From Adiantum capillus-veneris (lineage: Eukaryota > Streptophyta > Polypodiopsida > Polypodiales > Pteridaceae): a stretch of DNA of 64,000 bases. Below the pieces are notes generated by a model. It made no database searches, was not told where the DNA came from, and was given only the letters and a program-made list of their open reading frames with translations. Shown here one piece after another: positions 10,123 to 18,890 of this stretch. Positions within the stretch are counted from its first letter, which is position 1, and each line of letters begins with the position of its first letter. The DNA is taken from assembly GCA_014529385.2 (NCBI GenBank), contig CM043963.1, forward strand, positions 77,177,412-77,241,411, given 5' to 3'. Made by a program: the position numbers and the translations under genes.

Positions 10123-11802
10123 AATAGAAAGATCGGCTGTACATATAAGAGGTGCAGATGGTATATTTTCTCACCAAGCAAAAGCACATGTTTACCATTG
10201 GCCATAAAGGATAAGGAGTTGTGTTCATAACTAGTGTGCAATGTGTTTCCTAAACCATGCAGCCACTCCCGTCCTAAAACTACATCAGCACGGTCCATGT
10301 TCATAACTTGGAAGTCAAGGGTCATCGTATGATCTTGAACAATAAGCTCAACCCCTTGAACTACCGTGTCCCATACTTCTTTATCATTCCCAGACATCTG
10401 CTCCACCACATACTTGTGAGAGCAGGGAGTCTGTGTAAGCTTCAATTTCTTGACTAGCTTATATTTCAAGAAGTTATGAGTTGCACCATCATCCACTAAA
10501 ATACGAACACGTTGTCCGTTAATAGTGCCATGCATGCGAATCAAATCATGGCGGCCAAAGGTGGGCTGCCACATTGAAGCAGGCACACAACACTTGTGCT
10601 TTTCTTCCATATGAAGAACCTCTACAGCATAATATTTAGGAGATGAATCTAATGTGAGGCGTTGCACCATGTGCATGGCCTTTTCTTTGCCTTGCGAAAG
10701 AGGACAATCTTTCTTGTTATGTTGGTCCAAAAGACATCTAAAACACAAATTGTGTTTCTTTGCACGCTCAAAATCAGCAATGCTGAGAGACCCACGCGGA
10801 GTATCTCGTGATTGCTTAGGCTTCTTAGCCTCTTGTGGGCGTGGAGAGGTAGATTGTCTCTTGTTCCTCTTGGAACGTGTGGGAGATCTACCTCGCCATT
10901 GGCTCTTAGCCACATTGCTCTTAGCAAAAGTATTCTTAGAGTAGGGAACATTTCCTTTCCTCTCTTGGTCATCATCATATCTTTGTGCATGACTAATGGC
11001 TTCTTCCAAAGTTTTTGGATGTTGGGTCTTGACATGAAGACGATAGTCTTTGTCAAGACCCCTATTAAAACCCTGTATCTTTTGGAATTCATCTAGACCT
11101 TCTAGTTTTAATATGATTTCCCGATACTTTGAAAGGTATTGTGTGAGAGAGAGACCAGACATGCGGCATGCATCCCATGCTAACCAATTCTTATCTTCTT
11201 CATTGGAGTCCAAAAACTCTTTGGAGAAAGAAGCTTGAAACGCAGCCCAAGACGGAGTACGAGCGTCTATTGGAAATGTCATCCACCACTTATAGACCTT
11301 GCGTTTAAGAGATACACTTGTTTCCATAGCCGTCTTTATATCTGGGGTGTGTCTCAATCTATGAATATCACTCCATTTGTGTAAGAACGTATTGACCGCA
11401 TCCTTGTTGCGATCACGCTCTTCCCCGTGAAACTCGGGAATGGTGATATTCTTAAGTAATGCATTGCTACCTTATGCATCTTCTGCAACACTTGTCTCTT
11501 AGACTCCTTGAGTCATGCGAGCTTGGTTCCCTTGAACCGTGCCACTTGTGGCTCCTTGAGTTGTCTGTGAATTCATAGTAACTCTATAAGATTGGTAACA
11601 TTTGCATTGAGTGCAGAGAGGTTTCTTTCAAGTACGCTTTGGCGATGTTCCAAAGTCTTGAAAGAAGCCATATCTACAAGCCTATGATCTCCTAGATCAT
11701 CATCATCATGCATATTAGTGTCAGCAGCACCCGTGGTGCCCTGATTTTGATCTACGTGCTCAAAATCAACGTGTGTGTAGGTGGGATATCCTCACTGGCC
11801 AT
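10104..11802 (-). pseudogene. Gypsy gag and aspartic protease
   Basis: A start at 11802 (MASEDIPPTHT) is followed by frameshifts and a stop at 11472-11474. From there a frame of more than 450 codons is open to 10104. It contains the retrotransposon gag helix bundle (FHGEERDRNKDAVNTF; WWMTFPIDARTPSW; FNRGLDKDYRLHV). A zinc knuckle C-x2-C-x4-H-x4-C (CFRCLLDQHNKKDC) follows, then the protease with ILVDDGATHNFL and ADVVLGREWLHG. The usual protease core is D-S/T-G; here it reads D-D-G, which would be expected to impair cleavage. Gag forms the particle and binds RNA. Confidence 0.85.
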
Positions 11803-12187
11803 CGTAAACACACACTAATGCAAAGAGAGAAAAAGAAACAACAACTTATACCTTGAGAAATTGACGTCTTTGTGTTTTGTATGCTCCGCGATTTGCGTTG
11901 CATGCGAACCTCGCCTTGCGGGAAGTTGAGCACTTCACTTGTCGTTCCTTGTAAGAATACTGTTGATGATTCTTCACAAAAACTCATCGTTTTTGTAAAG
12001 GCTTTTCTTCACTTTGAAGCTACCTCCTTGAGGAAAAAAGAATTTTTGGAGGAAAACTTGCCTTCCTCCAAGAAGTGAAAAGGAAGGATAAAGCTACTTC
12101 CTTGATGTTTGAAGCTTTCCCTTTCCTTCTAGTTTTCCTTTCAACACAAGTAGACTATCTTTCATTGTTATACACAACAAGGGTCAA

Positions 12188-12239
12188 TAGCTTGATGGTA
12201 AAGTGTTGGCTTCTTTCCCTCATGGGGTGGGTTCAACCC
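12188..12239 (+). other. tRNA-like Pol III box A/box B pair in the gypsy leader (SINE head candidate)
   Basis: TAGCTTGATGG (12188-12198) matches the box A consensus and GGTTCAACCC (12230-12239) matches box B, 31 bp apart, as in tRNA genes and tRNA-derived SINEs. The following 300 bp (to about 12545) are markedly more G/C-rich than the rest of the element. I cannot fold the segment into a standard tRNA, so a SINE or a captured tRNA-related piece is more likely than a functional tRNA gene. Confidence 0.45.
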
Positions 12240-12548
12240 TCCTTCATGAAAGGGTTAAGCGGACCTTCCTACGCGTGCAACCAACGTCACCAGCGGAAGC
12301 CTTCGGAGGCTCGGTGCCGTCGAGTTGCCGGTCGAGTTTGCCTTGGTCGCCCGCCTATGTCACCCGTTGTGGAGGGTGTAGATGGGGTGGCCGCGGTCGG
12401 CTATGGTTGTCTACCCGCGCCCTACTTGCACAGGAAACTATGTATGCCTTCTTTTTGCTGCACAGCGAAGGTGTCGCTATCTGCGGAATGTGGGAGAGAA
12501 GCAGGGCGTCGCACACACATGCAAGCCGCTTTTAGCCTCCTCCCAAAA

Positions 12549-12563
12549 TTAGCTCGGATACCA
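12549..12563 (-). other. Primer-binding site, initiator-Met-tRNA type
   Basis: One base inside the 5' LTR the minus strand reads TGGTATCCGAGCTAA. It matches the common plant primer site TGGTATCAGAGC at 11 of 12 positions. Its position next to the LTR supports the element's orientation. Confidence 0.8.
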
Positions 12564-12564
12564 G

Positions 12565-12685
12565 TGAAAGGGCGGTGGTAATGAGTGTGCTAGTCTCCAC
12601 CCAACTGTGGTATCTTATAGCCTCCCCCTAGCGTACACTGTCCGGCCGTGCCGGTGGCCTTGCCCATAGGACCCATGTCCTTACA
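12565..12685 (-). repeat. 5' LTR of the short-LTR gypsy element
   Basis: This 121-bp copy pairs with 7252-7374. It has TG/CA ends and is followed by the right target duplication AGTTC at 12686-12690. Confidence 0.9.
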
Positions 12686-12690
12686 AGTTC

Positions 12691-13308
12691 ATTGCTAATA
12701 TTTTCTCTAGTCTTCGTAAGAGAGATAGAGTTATTCAAGAGGTTAGGGTTGCTATAGCCCATTCGAGAAGGAAGACTATTGCTCCCCATGAAGCACACTT
12801 CCTGGAATGGCCTATCTCTCTTGAGGAAATCAAAGAAACTACTAGCAACCTCAAGACTCGCAAAACACCAGGCATTGATGGTTTACCTAATGAGTTCTAC
12901 ATTCACTTCAAGGATTTTGTTGCACCTTATTTGATCCTAGTGTGGCAAGAAGTTGTTAGACTCGGAGCTCTTCCTGCTTGTGTTAACACTGGAGTAATTG
13001 AACTCATCCACCATAAAAAAGGAGGTAGGGAGGATCTCAACGATTGGAGACATGTTACCTGTCTGACTTCTATATATAAAGTGTTTTCCCTATCGTTAGC
13101 TACAAGACTCAGTCCTCTTATGACCAGTTTCATATTACAAGAGCCAAAGGGTTTTATCAAGAGCAGATACATTCTAGATGCTATCATCACCCTCTAGGAG
13201 GGCATGGAACATGCTATGGAAAATGATCAGGACTTCTTATTCTTCAGAGTTGATTTTGACAAGGCCTATGATAGAACGTAGTGGGAATTTATCCTTTAGT
13301 CATTATTT
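12691..13308 (+). pseudogene. LINE A reverse transcriptase, N-terminal part
   Basis: The frame resumes with KFIANIFSSLRKRDR and runs through ISLEEIKETTSNLKTRKTPG, GLPNEFY, NTGVIELIHHKKGGREDLND and EPKGFIKSRYILDAI to FFRVDFDKAYDRT. These are the finger and first palm motifs of LINE reverse transcriptase, including the first catalytic Asp of the FDKAYD block. Stops occur at 13195-13197 and 13279. The sequence breaks off at WEFIL, where LINE B inserted, and continues at 18792. Confidence 0.85.
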
Positions 13309-13319
13309 TTTTTCCTAGA

Positions 13320-15128
13320 AAGAGATCCTTCTATTAGTCAATGAAACTTCCCATAGGGCTATAACCACCTCTACTAGAGAAGGCTACAACAATCATAAGG
13401 GGAGACTCTCCCAAAGAAAAAAACATCATAAAATCAGGATATGGGAGGAGGGAAGAGCCACGCATGTGGATGGTAGTGCCATCTGAGCACATTCTGGACC
13501 ATGGTGAAGAAAGTCCCAAGGTGCCAGAGTCGAAGGAAAGCCTCTATATGCTCCCGCATGCGGTTGGAGCTGTCTTGGAGTTTCTTGAACTGTTCCCTAA
13601 GAGTATGAATCACCTCTAGCCAAAAATCTCACATTGTCTTTGCTGGTGGTACAGGGAGAGCCTCAAAGATGCTGAAGCAGCGAGCCCGCCAGATGAACCA
13701 CAGTGTCACGCCACAAACGAGCTCCCAACACTCCTCTCTCTCACTACACCACACCTATGGAGTAAGCTCTGTAGCATGTTGGATTGTAGGTCGACCCCCC
13801 ATGTATCACCATCATTTTGTTGGTGGAGGATAGCTCAAACTGTAGTGCCGGGCCCATGAGAGTGGACCAAACAGCTATCTCCCAAGTGTACACTCGTGCT
13901 GTGGAAAGAGATGGCATCAGCCAAAGTACACAAAGATAAACTTGTTGTGCCATAGGACAGTCCCAAAGACAATGACATTGACTCTCCACAGGATAGTCAC
14001 AAGCTGCACATGCTACCGAGAGACCACTATGTACAAGCTAGCTCCCCACTGTTGTAGCTCTATGTGCAATCAACCACTGGAACAAAGTGACTCGCCATGA
14101 CTGTCTGGAGTCCCACAACCTTGCCCAAAAGGCTGACAAGAACTCAAGCGCGAAACCAACCCTCCTCGTTCCAATGAGGAACTTCACCAAGACGAGCCTC
14201 TCTCCGTGTTGCCAGTATGTGACGTCCCAATTGAACTGTGTATTGAAAGGAAGGGACACATGGATGGTCGACTAACGAGAAAGGGTCCCTCCAAAATCAC
14301 TCTCCAGGATCCCACTGCACTCGTGTCAGTGGAAAACTCTCCCAAGCCCACAGCCTCTAGTGGCACATCTCAAGAGCTACTAGGTCACGATCTATGACAC
14401 AAGTCCTCCCACAAATTCTCATAACTCTGATCCTCTGAAAAAAAAACTCTGCAATGTGTGGGGCCTCAACTGAGACTCTATGTAGCTGACCCTCACCTTG
14501 TAGCTCACAAAACATGGAGGGTATTGTCGCTGAACAAGCTCGAACTGCGATAAGAACCTCCAATCACGTGAAGGCCCCCATCCATCTGGGTGTTACTGAC
14601 TCGAGAGGTGTAATCCACTCACCAGGTAGTACTGCCTCTGTGATGTCTTGGCACTTGCTCTGCATCCCTCTCATGCCTTGCCAGCAGCTGGATGCTTTGA
14701 AGCTCCTCTGACAAACCTGAGAACTGTACCTAGTCACCCAAAGTGCGTGTTGCACCCTCTGCCATGGGACCCCAAGAGACATGAGGCCTACTACCAACTA
14801 AGTGGCCTCTCTGAGTGTTGACCATGGGGTTCCAAACAAGGGGCTGTCTCAGGCTCTCCTCTGTGCAAGTAGGTTGGTGCTGCTCCAGGCCTCTCAGCAG
14901 CAGCTACTCCCAAGAACGAAGAAGGCTCACATCAAAACGGGCCTCTAGTCTCCTACTCAAGCTAGCTCTGCGCATCTCTTTGAAAATCCATCTGGTGGAA
15001 GGTCTCCAAGGGCCTTGAGCCTGAGGCACTCTAGCTCTAGTCCACTGAAGAAAAAACTCCTTCCAGGGCTCCTCCCCTTGAAGCATCCCTCTAACAACAT
15101 TGTGCAGAGTCATGAGTTTGATTTCCAT
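13320..15128 (-). pseudogene. LINE B ORF2 C-terminal region with zf-RVT domain
   Basis: The minus-strand pieces read in order. First is VVRGMLQGEEPWKEFFLQW (about 15100-15040), the helical region after the thumb. Next is LWDSRQSWRVTLFQWLIAHR near 14110-14050, and then QCHCLWDCPMAQQVYLCVLW (13744-13989). The last two are the zf-RVT signature of plant LINE ORF2, with His/Cys positions (C-H-C-L-W-D-C). Frameshifts and stops separate the pieces. The 3' end continues to the poly-A at 13313. Confidence 0.7.
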
Positions 15129-15139
15129 CGAGAGGCATC

Positions 15140-16675
15140 TCAGTGACCCTGGTGGGTGGCAAAGCTATAGGGGGTTCTTTGAGACTGTGGGACCTCGGCA
15201 TGCTCACGCTAGTGTCAACCAATTGAGGACGCCTGACGGGTCAGTTGCTTTAGAGCCATAGGATTTGCATGCAATTGCTATTGACTTTTACCGTGACATG
15301 TTGTCAGCAGAGCTTCAGCTAGAGCGTCAAGATGCATGCGGAGAATGGTTTGGACATAGATGCCTTGTCTTGTGATTGAGGAGATGCGTCAAAGGCTTGA
15401 GTTTCCTCTTCAGCTAGAGGATCTCCACGTGGCCCTCAGAGCACTTCCATGTGGTAGCTGCCCACGTGAGGATGGTTTGACTCCCAGTTTTTTCTTAGAG
15501 TAGTGGGACTTGCTTGGCTCGAACCTTTGCAGCGCTTTGCAATATATCTTACACACAGGAGAGATGCCTGACAGCATGAGTGAGGGTTTGATCTACCTCA
15601 TTCCCACGGAGGGTGCTTCCTTGGATGAGATTCAGCTGTGGTGACCCATTACCATCCTTAACCCAGCCTACAAAATTCTTGCCAAGGTTCTTGAGTTTGA
15701 GGATTCAGCCACTTCTAGAGAGCATTATACATGGGACTCAAACAGGTTTTGTCAAGGAGCACAGTATCCTTGACAACATCTTTACTTTTTGGGAGGCATT
15801 TGTCCTCGCGGGCCTCTGTGGTGAGGATATGGTGATTCTTCTCTCGATTTTGAGAAGGCCTATGATAGAGTGCACCGGAACTTTTTGGAGGGAACTCTTT
15901 GCAGGATGGGCTTCTCAGATGCCTAGATTAGAGGTGTTTCATCTCTTTACAGACATGCACACAGCCAGGTGCTTTTGGCAGGAGGTAGAGGAGATCGGTT
16001 CATACTCACATGTTTGGTCAAACAGGGCTGCCCTCTTGCCCCCTTCCTCTTTTTGTTCTATGCTAAAGCCATGAGAATATTTTTGGTTTTAGAGCAGGTT
16101 GGTTTACGTGGCTTAGCGCTTCTTATTCGGGGCGATGAGCTTATGGATGTTGAGTTTGTAGATGACTCAGCTTTGTACTTGGAGGTATAGGAGGACAACC
16201 TACATAGGTGTGAGTAGGCTCTTGTGACCTTTAGCTATGCATCAGGTGCATTGATCAACTGGAGGAAGACAGTGGCTTTCTTGGTTGGCAGTGCTCCAAC
16301 GCCTGATTGGATGCCATGTGAGGGTTTTAGATGGATCCCCCAAGGACTGCTGCTCATTACTTGGAATGTCAGGTTGTCTTGGACTTGTCTCTCAAGCAAC
16401 AAATTTCTCCCCTTCTCCTGTCCATCAGGAGGAAGCTGTTACATTGGAGATCGGCACGACTTTCTTTGGCAGGTAGAGTTGTAGTGGCCAACCAAGTGTT
16501 GTTGGCTACTATGTGCTACATTACATCTTGTTGGATCTTTTTGATCTCATGCATCAGCCAGATAGAGAGGCTGATCAGGAATTTCCTTTGGTCAAGGCGC
16601 AATACTCAAATAGCCCATGCCAAAGTGGCTTGGTAGGTCATTACTCTACCTTGTTTGTGCTGGCAAGCTCTTGGA
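15140..16675 (+). pseudogene. LINE B reverse transcriptase module, inverted relative to its flanks
   Basis: The plus strand reads FFETVGPRHAHASVNQLRTP near 15178, LDFEKAYDRVHRNFLEGTLC near 15846-15905, LVKQGCPLAPFLFLFYAKAM near 16015-16075, VEFVDDSALYLEV near 16150-16188 (the catalytic aromatic-x-DD box, here FVDD) and LIRNFLWSRR near 16572. This is a full palm/thumb module with many frameshifts. It supplies exactly the segment missing between the minus-strand endonuclease/linker ending near 16680 and the minus-strand C-terminal region starting at 15128. An internal inversion of about 1.54 kb is therefore simpler than an independent insertion. Confidence 0.8.
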
Positions 16676-16689
16676 AAACCTACTTCAAC

Positions 16690-17743
16690 TGCTCCTCCAG
16701 CCACGAACTGTCTGGCTGTCTGGGTGTTACTCCTGCATCCTCAGAAGAGAAGCAACGCCTCATCAAAGATGTTGCTCCTCCTCTCTCACTGCAGCCAGGA
16801 GCGGGTCGTAGACTCCTGAAGAAAGAAACGGATATGCTGAGAAAGTCTAGAGGCCACCCTATCCAGCAAGAGAGTCCTGCGTGTTTAAGCCCTCTCTCCA
16901 AAGGGCCACTACTCTCTCTCTAAGATCAGAGTCTAGCAAGACCCTCTCAGGGATGTGTAGCATTGTGCTGCCCCTCCTTTTTCTATCTATCATTGAGGAT
17001 CACTTGGTGAATGGTCCAAAAAGGATGTCCCAACCAGGATGCAAACTAACCCACCCCATTAACAATGCGGTCACTAGCATAGAAGCAATCTATCCTAGAT
17101 AGATTCACTCCTCCAACTCTACAATTAGAACGGGAGAAAACCAAGCTATGAGGGGATCATACAAAACATGAGTGCTACCAAACATAAAAAATCCTCATAG
17201 TCATACAAAACCGCTCCTAGGATGCCTGCTCATCCCCATGTACCGTGACATGGCCACCTCCAATCCGATTAGAGGGGTCCTCCAACATGTTGAACTCCCC
17301 CACAACACACCACTGCTCTGTATGCGGCAAAGACTCCACAACTTGAGATTAAAACTCTACCCATGCACTTGTCACATTGGGCACATAAATGTTTGGGAAA
17401 CCCATAAGTCAACCCTGAACCTGCATAGTAATCCATTGAGCTCTGTCTGGTACAATAATACCTCTGTCCACAATGGCCTATTGCAAAGAATTCGCAATAG
17501 TCATACATACCCCTCCTTGGATGCCTCCAGGTCCAAATGCAGCTGACCAAAACGTCTCATAGCGACCAACAAAATCTGACCACATCATTTTATGCGGCTC
17601 TCACAAAGATGATGCTCCTGTAGCATAAGAATTTCAATCTCACCACCCACAAGGCATCTTTGAAGCTCCTGATGTAGTCGACTCCTTTGACACTAAAATT
17701 GGGGCCCTCCTAATCCCTGCACATTCCATGAGATGATCTTCAT
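16690..17743 (-). pseudogene. LINE B endonuclease and linker
   Basis: The domain begins at 17743 with MKIISWNVQGLGGP, a classic LINE ORF2 start. ILMLQEHHL (catalytic Glu) follows, then NIYVPNVTSA, EQWCVVGEFNMLED (catalytic Asp/Asn box) and SRIDCFYASD near 17095. A linker ending in PDSSWLEEQLK at about 16680 comes last. Frame changes and stops occur throughout. In an active element this enzyme nicks the target. The junction after LEEQLK is where sequence continuity switches to the plus strand. Confidence 0.75.
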
Positions 17744-17829
17744 GGATTTAGTGAGAGAAAACAAATGTTGCAACAACAGCCAACCTCGCTATCTTTGAGG
17801 CTGGTTCGGATGGGGAGTAATCCGCATCT

Positions 17830-18766
17830 GAACAACCTCTAGACAAGCACAAAAAAAGTGATTGTCTCGCCCACGCCCAAGCCGAGCGTCAAGCTTGAAG
17901 GGCTACGCCTCTATCCAAGAATCCTCATGTACAAATACATAACAAGGAAGGCTCTAAATGTCAGTAAACAAATGCACCACAATGTGCCTGCAACCCGCTG
18001 CATCTGGATGCTTCGCGTTGAACTTGGCAAGTGGCCAAATTGTCTGTATCAGATCTGTCACCCCTAAGTCCACTGTGTGGTGTGAGAACTCAGTAGCGTG
18101 AATCCGGAGCGAGTCGAGCACTATGTGCAGGGTCCACTCTTTGGGATCCCTATTGCACATTGTAAAGAAGAAACCCACCGCTATGTCCAAAGCCTCAATA
18201 CCTCTAGCTGCAAGAAATAGGACATGGACTCAAAAGCAAGCCTCCTCCAGGTCAAGAGAAGAGTCACCCAAAAATGTTGAAGTTGTAGTCAAATAAGTCC
18301 CAGCGTCTGCGAATGTCAAAGCTAGTCAAACCTCTAGGGACTGCTGCAAAAGGAGAAGTCTGCACCAAAAAAGGAGGCCTAAGATGGGGTTGTCCTCTCA
18401 AGCCACACGGCTCATAGCAAAAGCACTACCAAGAGATTTCCTCATGACAGACGCATGTCCAATCCCCTGCATCTGAGGAGGAGTGGAGGGGTCAGGAGAT
18501 GAGGCTGTGGGCCCCATCGGGGAGAGAGGAGGGATGGGAGACAGGGGTGGAGGTGGGGGAGGGGGAGGAGACGTGGAAGGTGGAGCGGCAACATCTGAGG
18601 AGGAGGGGGTGGAGGTGGAGGAACTGAAGTGGAAGGGGCCTCCTCAGGCGGGTTCTATTGAAGGGGGTCAAAACGGTTCCGAGTCGGAACCCAGTGCTGC
18701 TGAGTTGTAGAAGGTCGGCCACTAGAGGGAGCAAAGGGGCGAGCCCACCCCAATCGACGGCGGCCA
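17830..18766 (-). pseudogene. LINE B ORF1 remnant
   Basis: A minus-strand frame at 18492-18767 begins MAAVDWGGLAPLLPLV and is proline/leucine-rich because the plus strand is G-rich. Another at 17954-18190 contains FTMCNRDPKEWTLHIVLDSL and TIWPLAKFNAKHPDAAGCRH. The position upstream of the endonuclease and the absence of other motifs fit ORF1. No zinc knuckle is visible, so the assignment rests on position. Confidence 0.45.
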
Positions 18767-18791
18767 TGCACTTGTCCTTTAGTCATTATTT

Positions 18792-18890
18792 GATATGGGT
18801 CTAGGCAAAAGTTTTATTAAATTTATCCATGTGTTGTTTGGAAATGCTTTTGCCAGAATTTTCGTAAATGGGGAACTTACAGAAGTCATT
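18792..18890 (+). pseudogene. LINE A reverse transcriptase, short continuation
   Basis: Immediately after the right target duplication the LINE A frame resumes (DMGLGKSFIKFIHVLFGNAF, then ARIFVNGELTEVI). This is the stretch between the first palm Asp and the QGCPLSP block of LINE reverse transcriptases. Similarity stops there, and the next codons belong to the linker region of a different LINE. Confidence 0.75.

Larger units (their letters stand above)
7252..12685 (-). mobile_element. Ty3/gypsy chromovirus with very short LTRs, inserted in LINE A
   Basis: The element is bounded by two LTRs of 123 and 121 bp that begin TG and end CA. It is flanked by the 5-bp duplication AGTTC (7247-7251 and 12686-12690). 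Read on the minus strand the order is LTR, primer-binding site, leader, gag-protease, reverse transcriptase, integrase, chromodomain, polypurine tract, LTR. The 5.4-kb total is compact for a chromovirus, partly because most of RNase H is deleted near 9010-9030. Stops and frameshifts show it is inactive. The LTRs differ by only a few substitutions and one 2-bp indel, so the insertion is younger than LINE A but not new. Confidence 0.9.
13309..18774 (-). mobile_element. LINE B, non-LTR retrotransposon inserted in LINE A, with inverted RT module
   Basis: The element is flanked by a 17-bp direct repeat (13292-13308 and 18775-18791, tcctttagtcattattt). Its left end carries a T-run (13306-13313) that is a poly-A tail on the minus strand, a hallmark of target-primed insertion. 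On the minus strand ORF1 is at 17830-18766, endonuclease at 16690-17743 and the C-terminal zf-RVT region at 15128-13320. The reverse transcriptase between them (about 15140-16675) reads on the plus strand. All frames are broken. Confidence 0.82.
3591..18890 (+). mobile_element. LINE A, non-LTR retrotransposon split by three later insertions
   Basis: Plus-strand coding pieces occur in the standard plant LINE order. ORF1 lies at 3591-5288, endonuclease at 5289-5850 and 6632-7000, and the linker runs to about 7251. Reverse transcriptase lies at 12691-13308 and resumes at 18792. Each interruption coincides with a mobile-element boundary. These are a terminal-inverted-repeat element at 5851-6631, a gypsy element at 7252-12685 with target duplication AGTTC, and a minus-strand LINE at 13309-18774 with a 17-bp target duplication. 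All reading frames carry stops and shifts, so the element is dead. Its 3' half is missing: about 100 bp after the last insertion the sequence passes into another LINE family. Confidence 0.8.

Noticed and set aside
12181-12250. A functional tRNA gene
   Set aside because: Box A and B fit, but I could not form acceptor and anticodon stems. Treated as a SINE-like head instead.
13309-18774. Reading the plus-strand RT at 15-16.7 kb as a separate LINE insertion
   Set aside because: It has no poly-A or target duplication of its own and fits exactly the gap in the minus-strand LINE, so an inversion is the simpler account.
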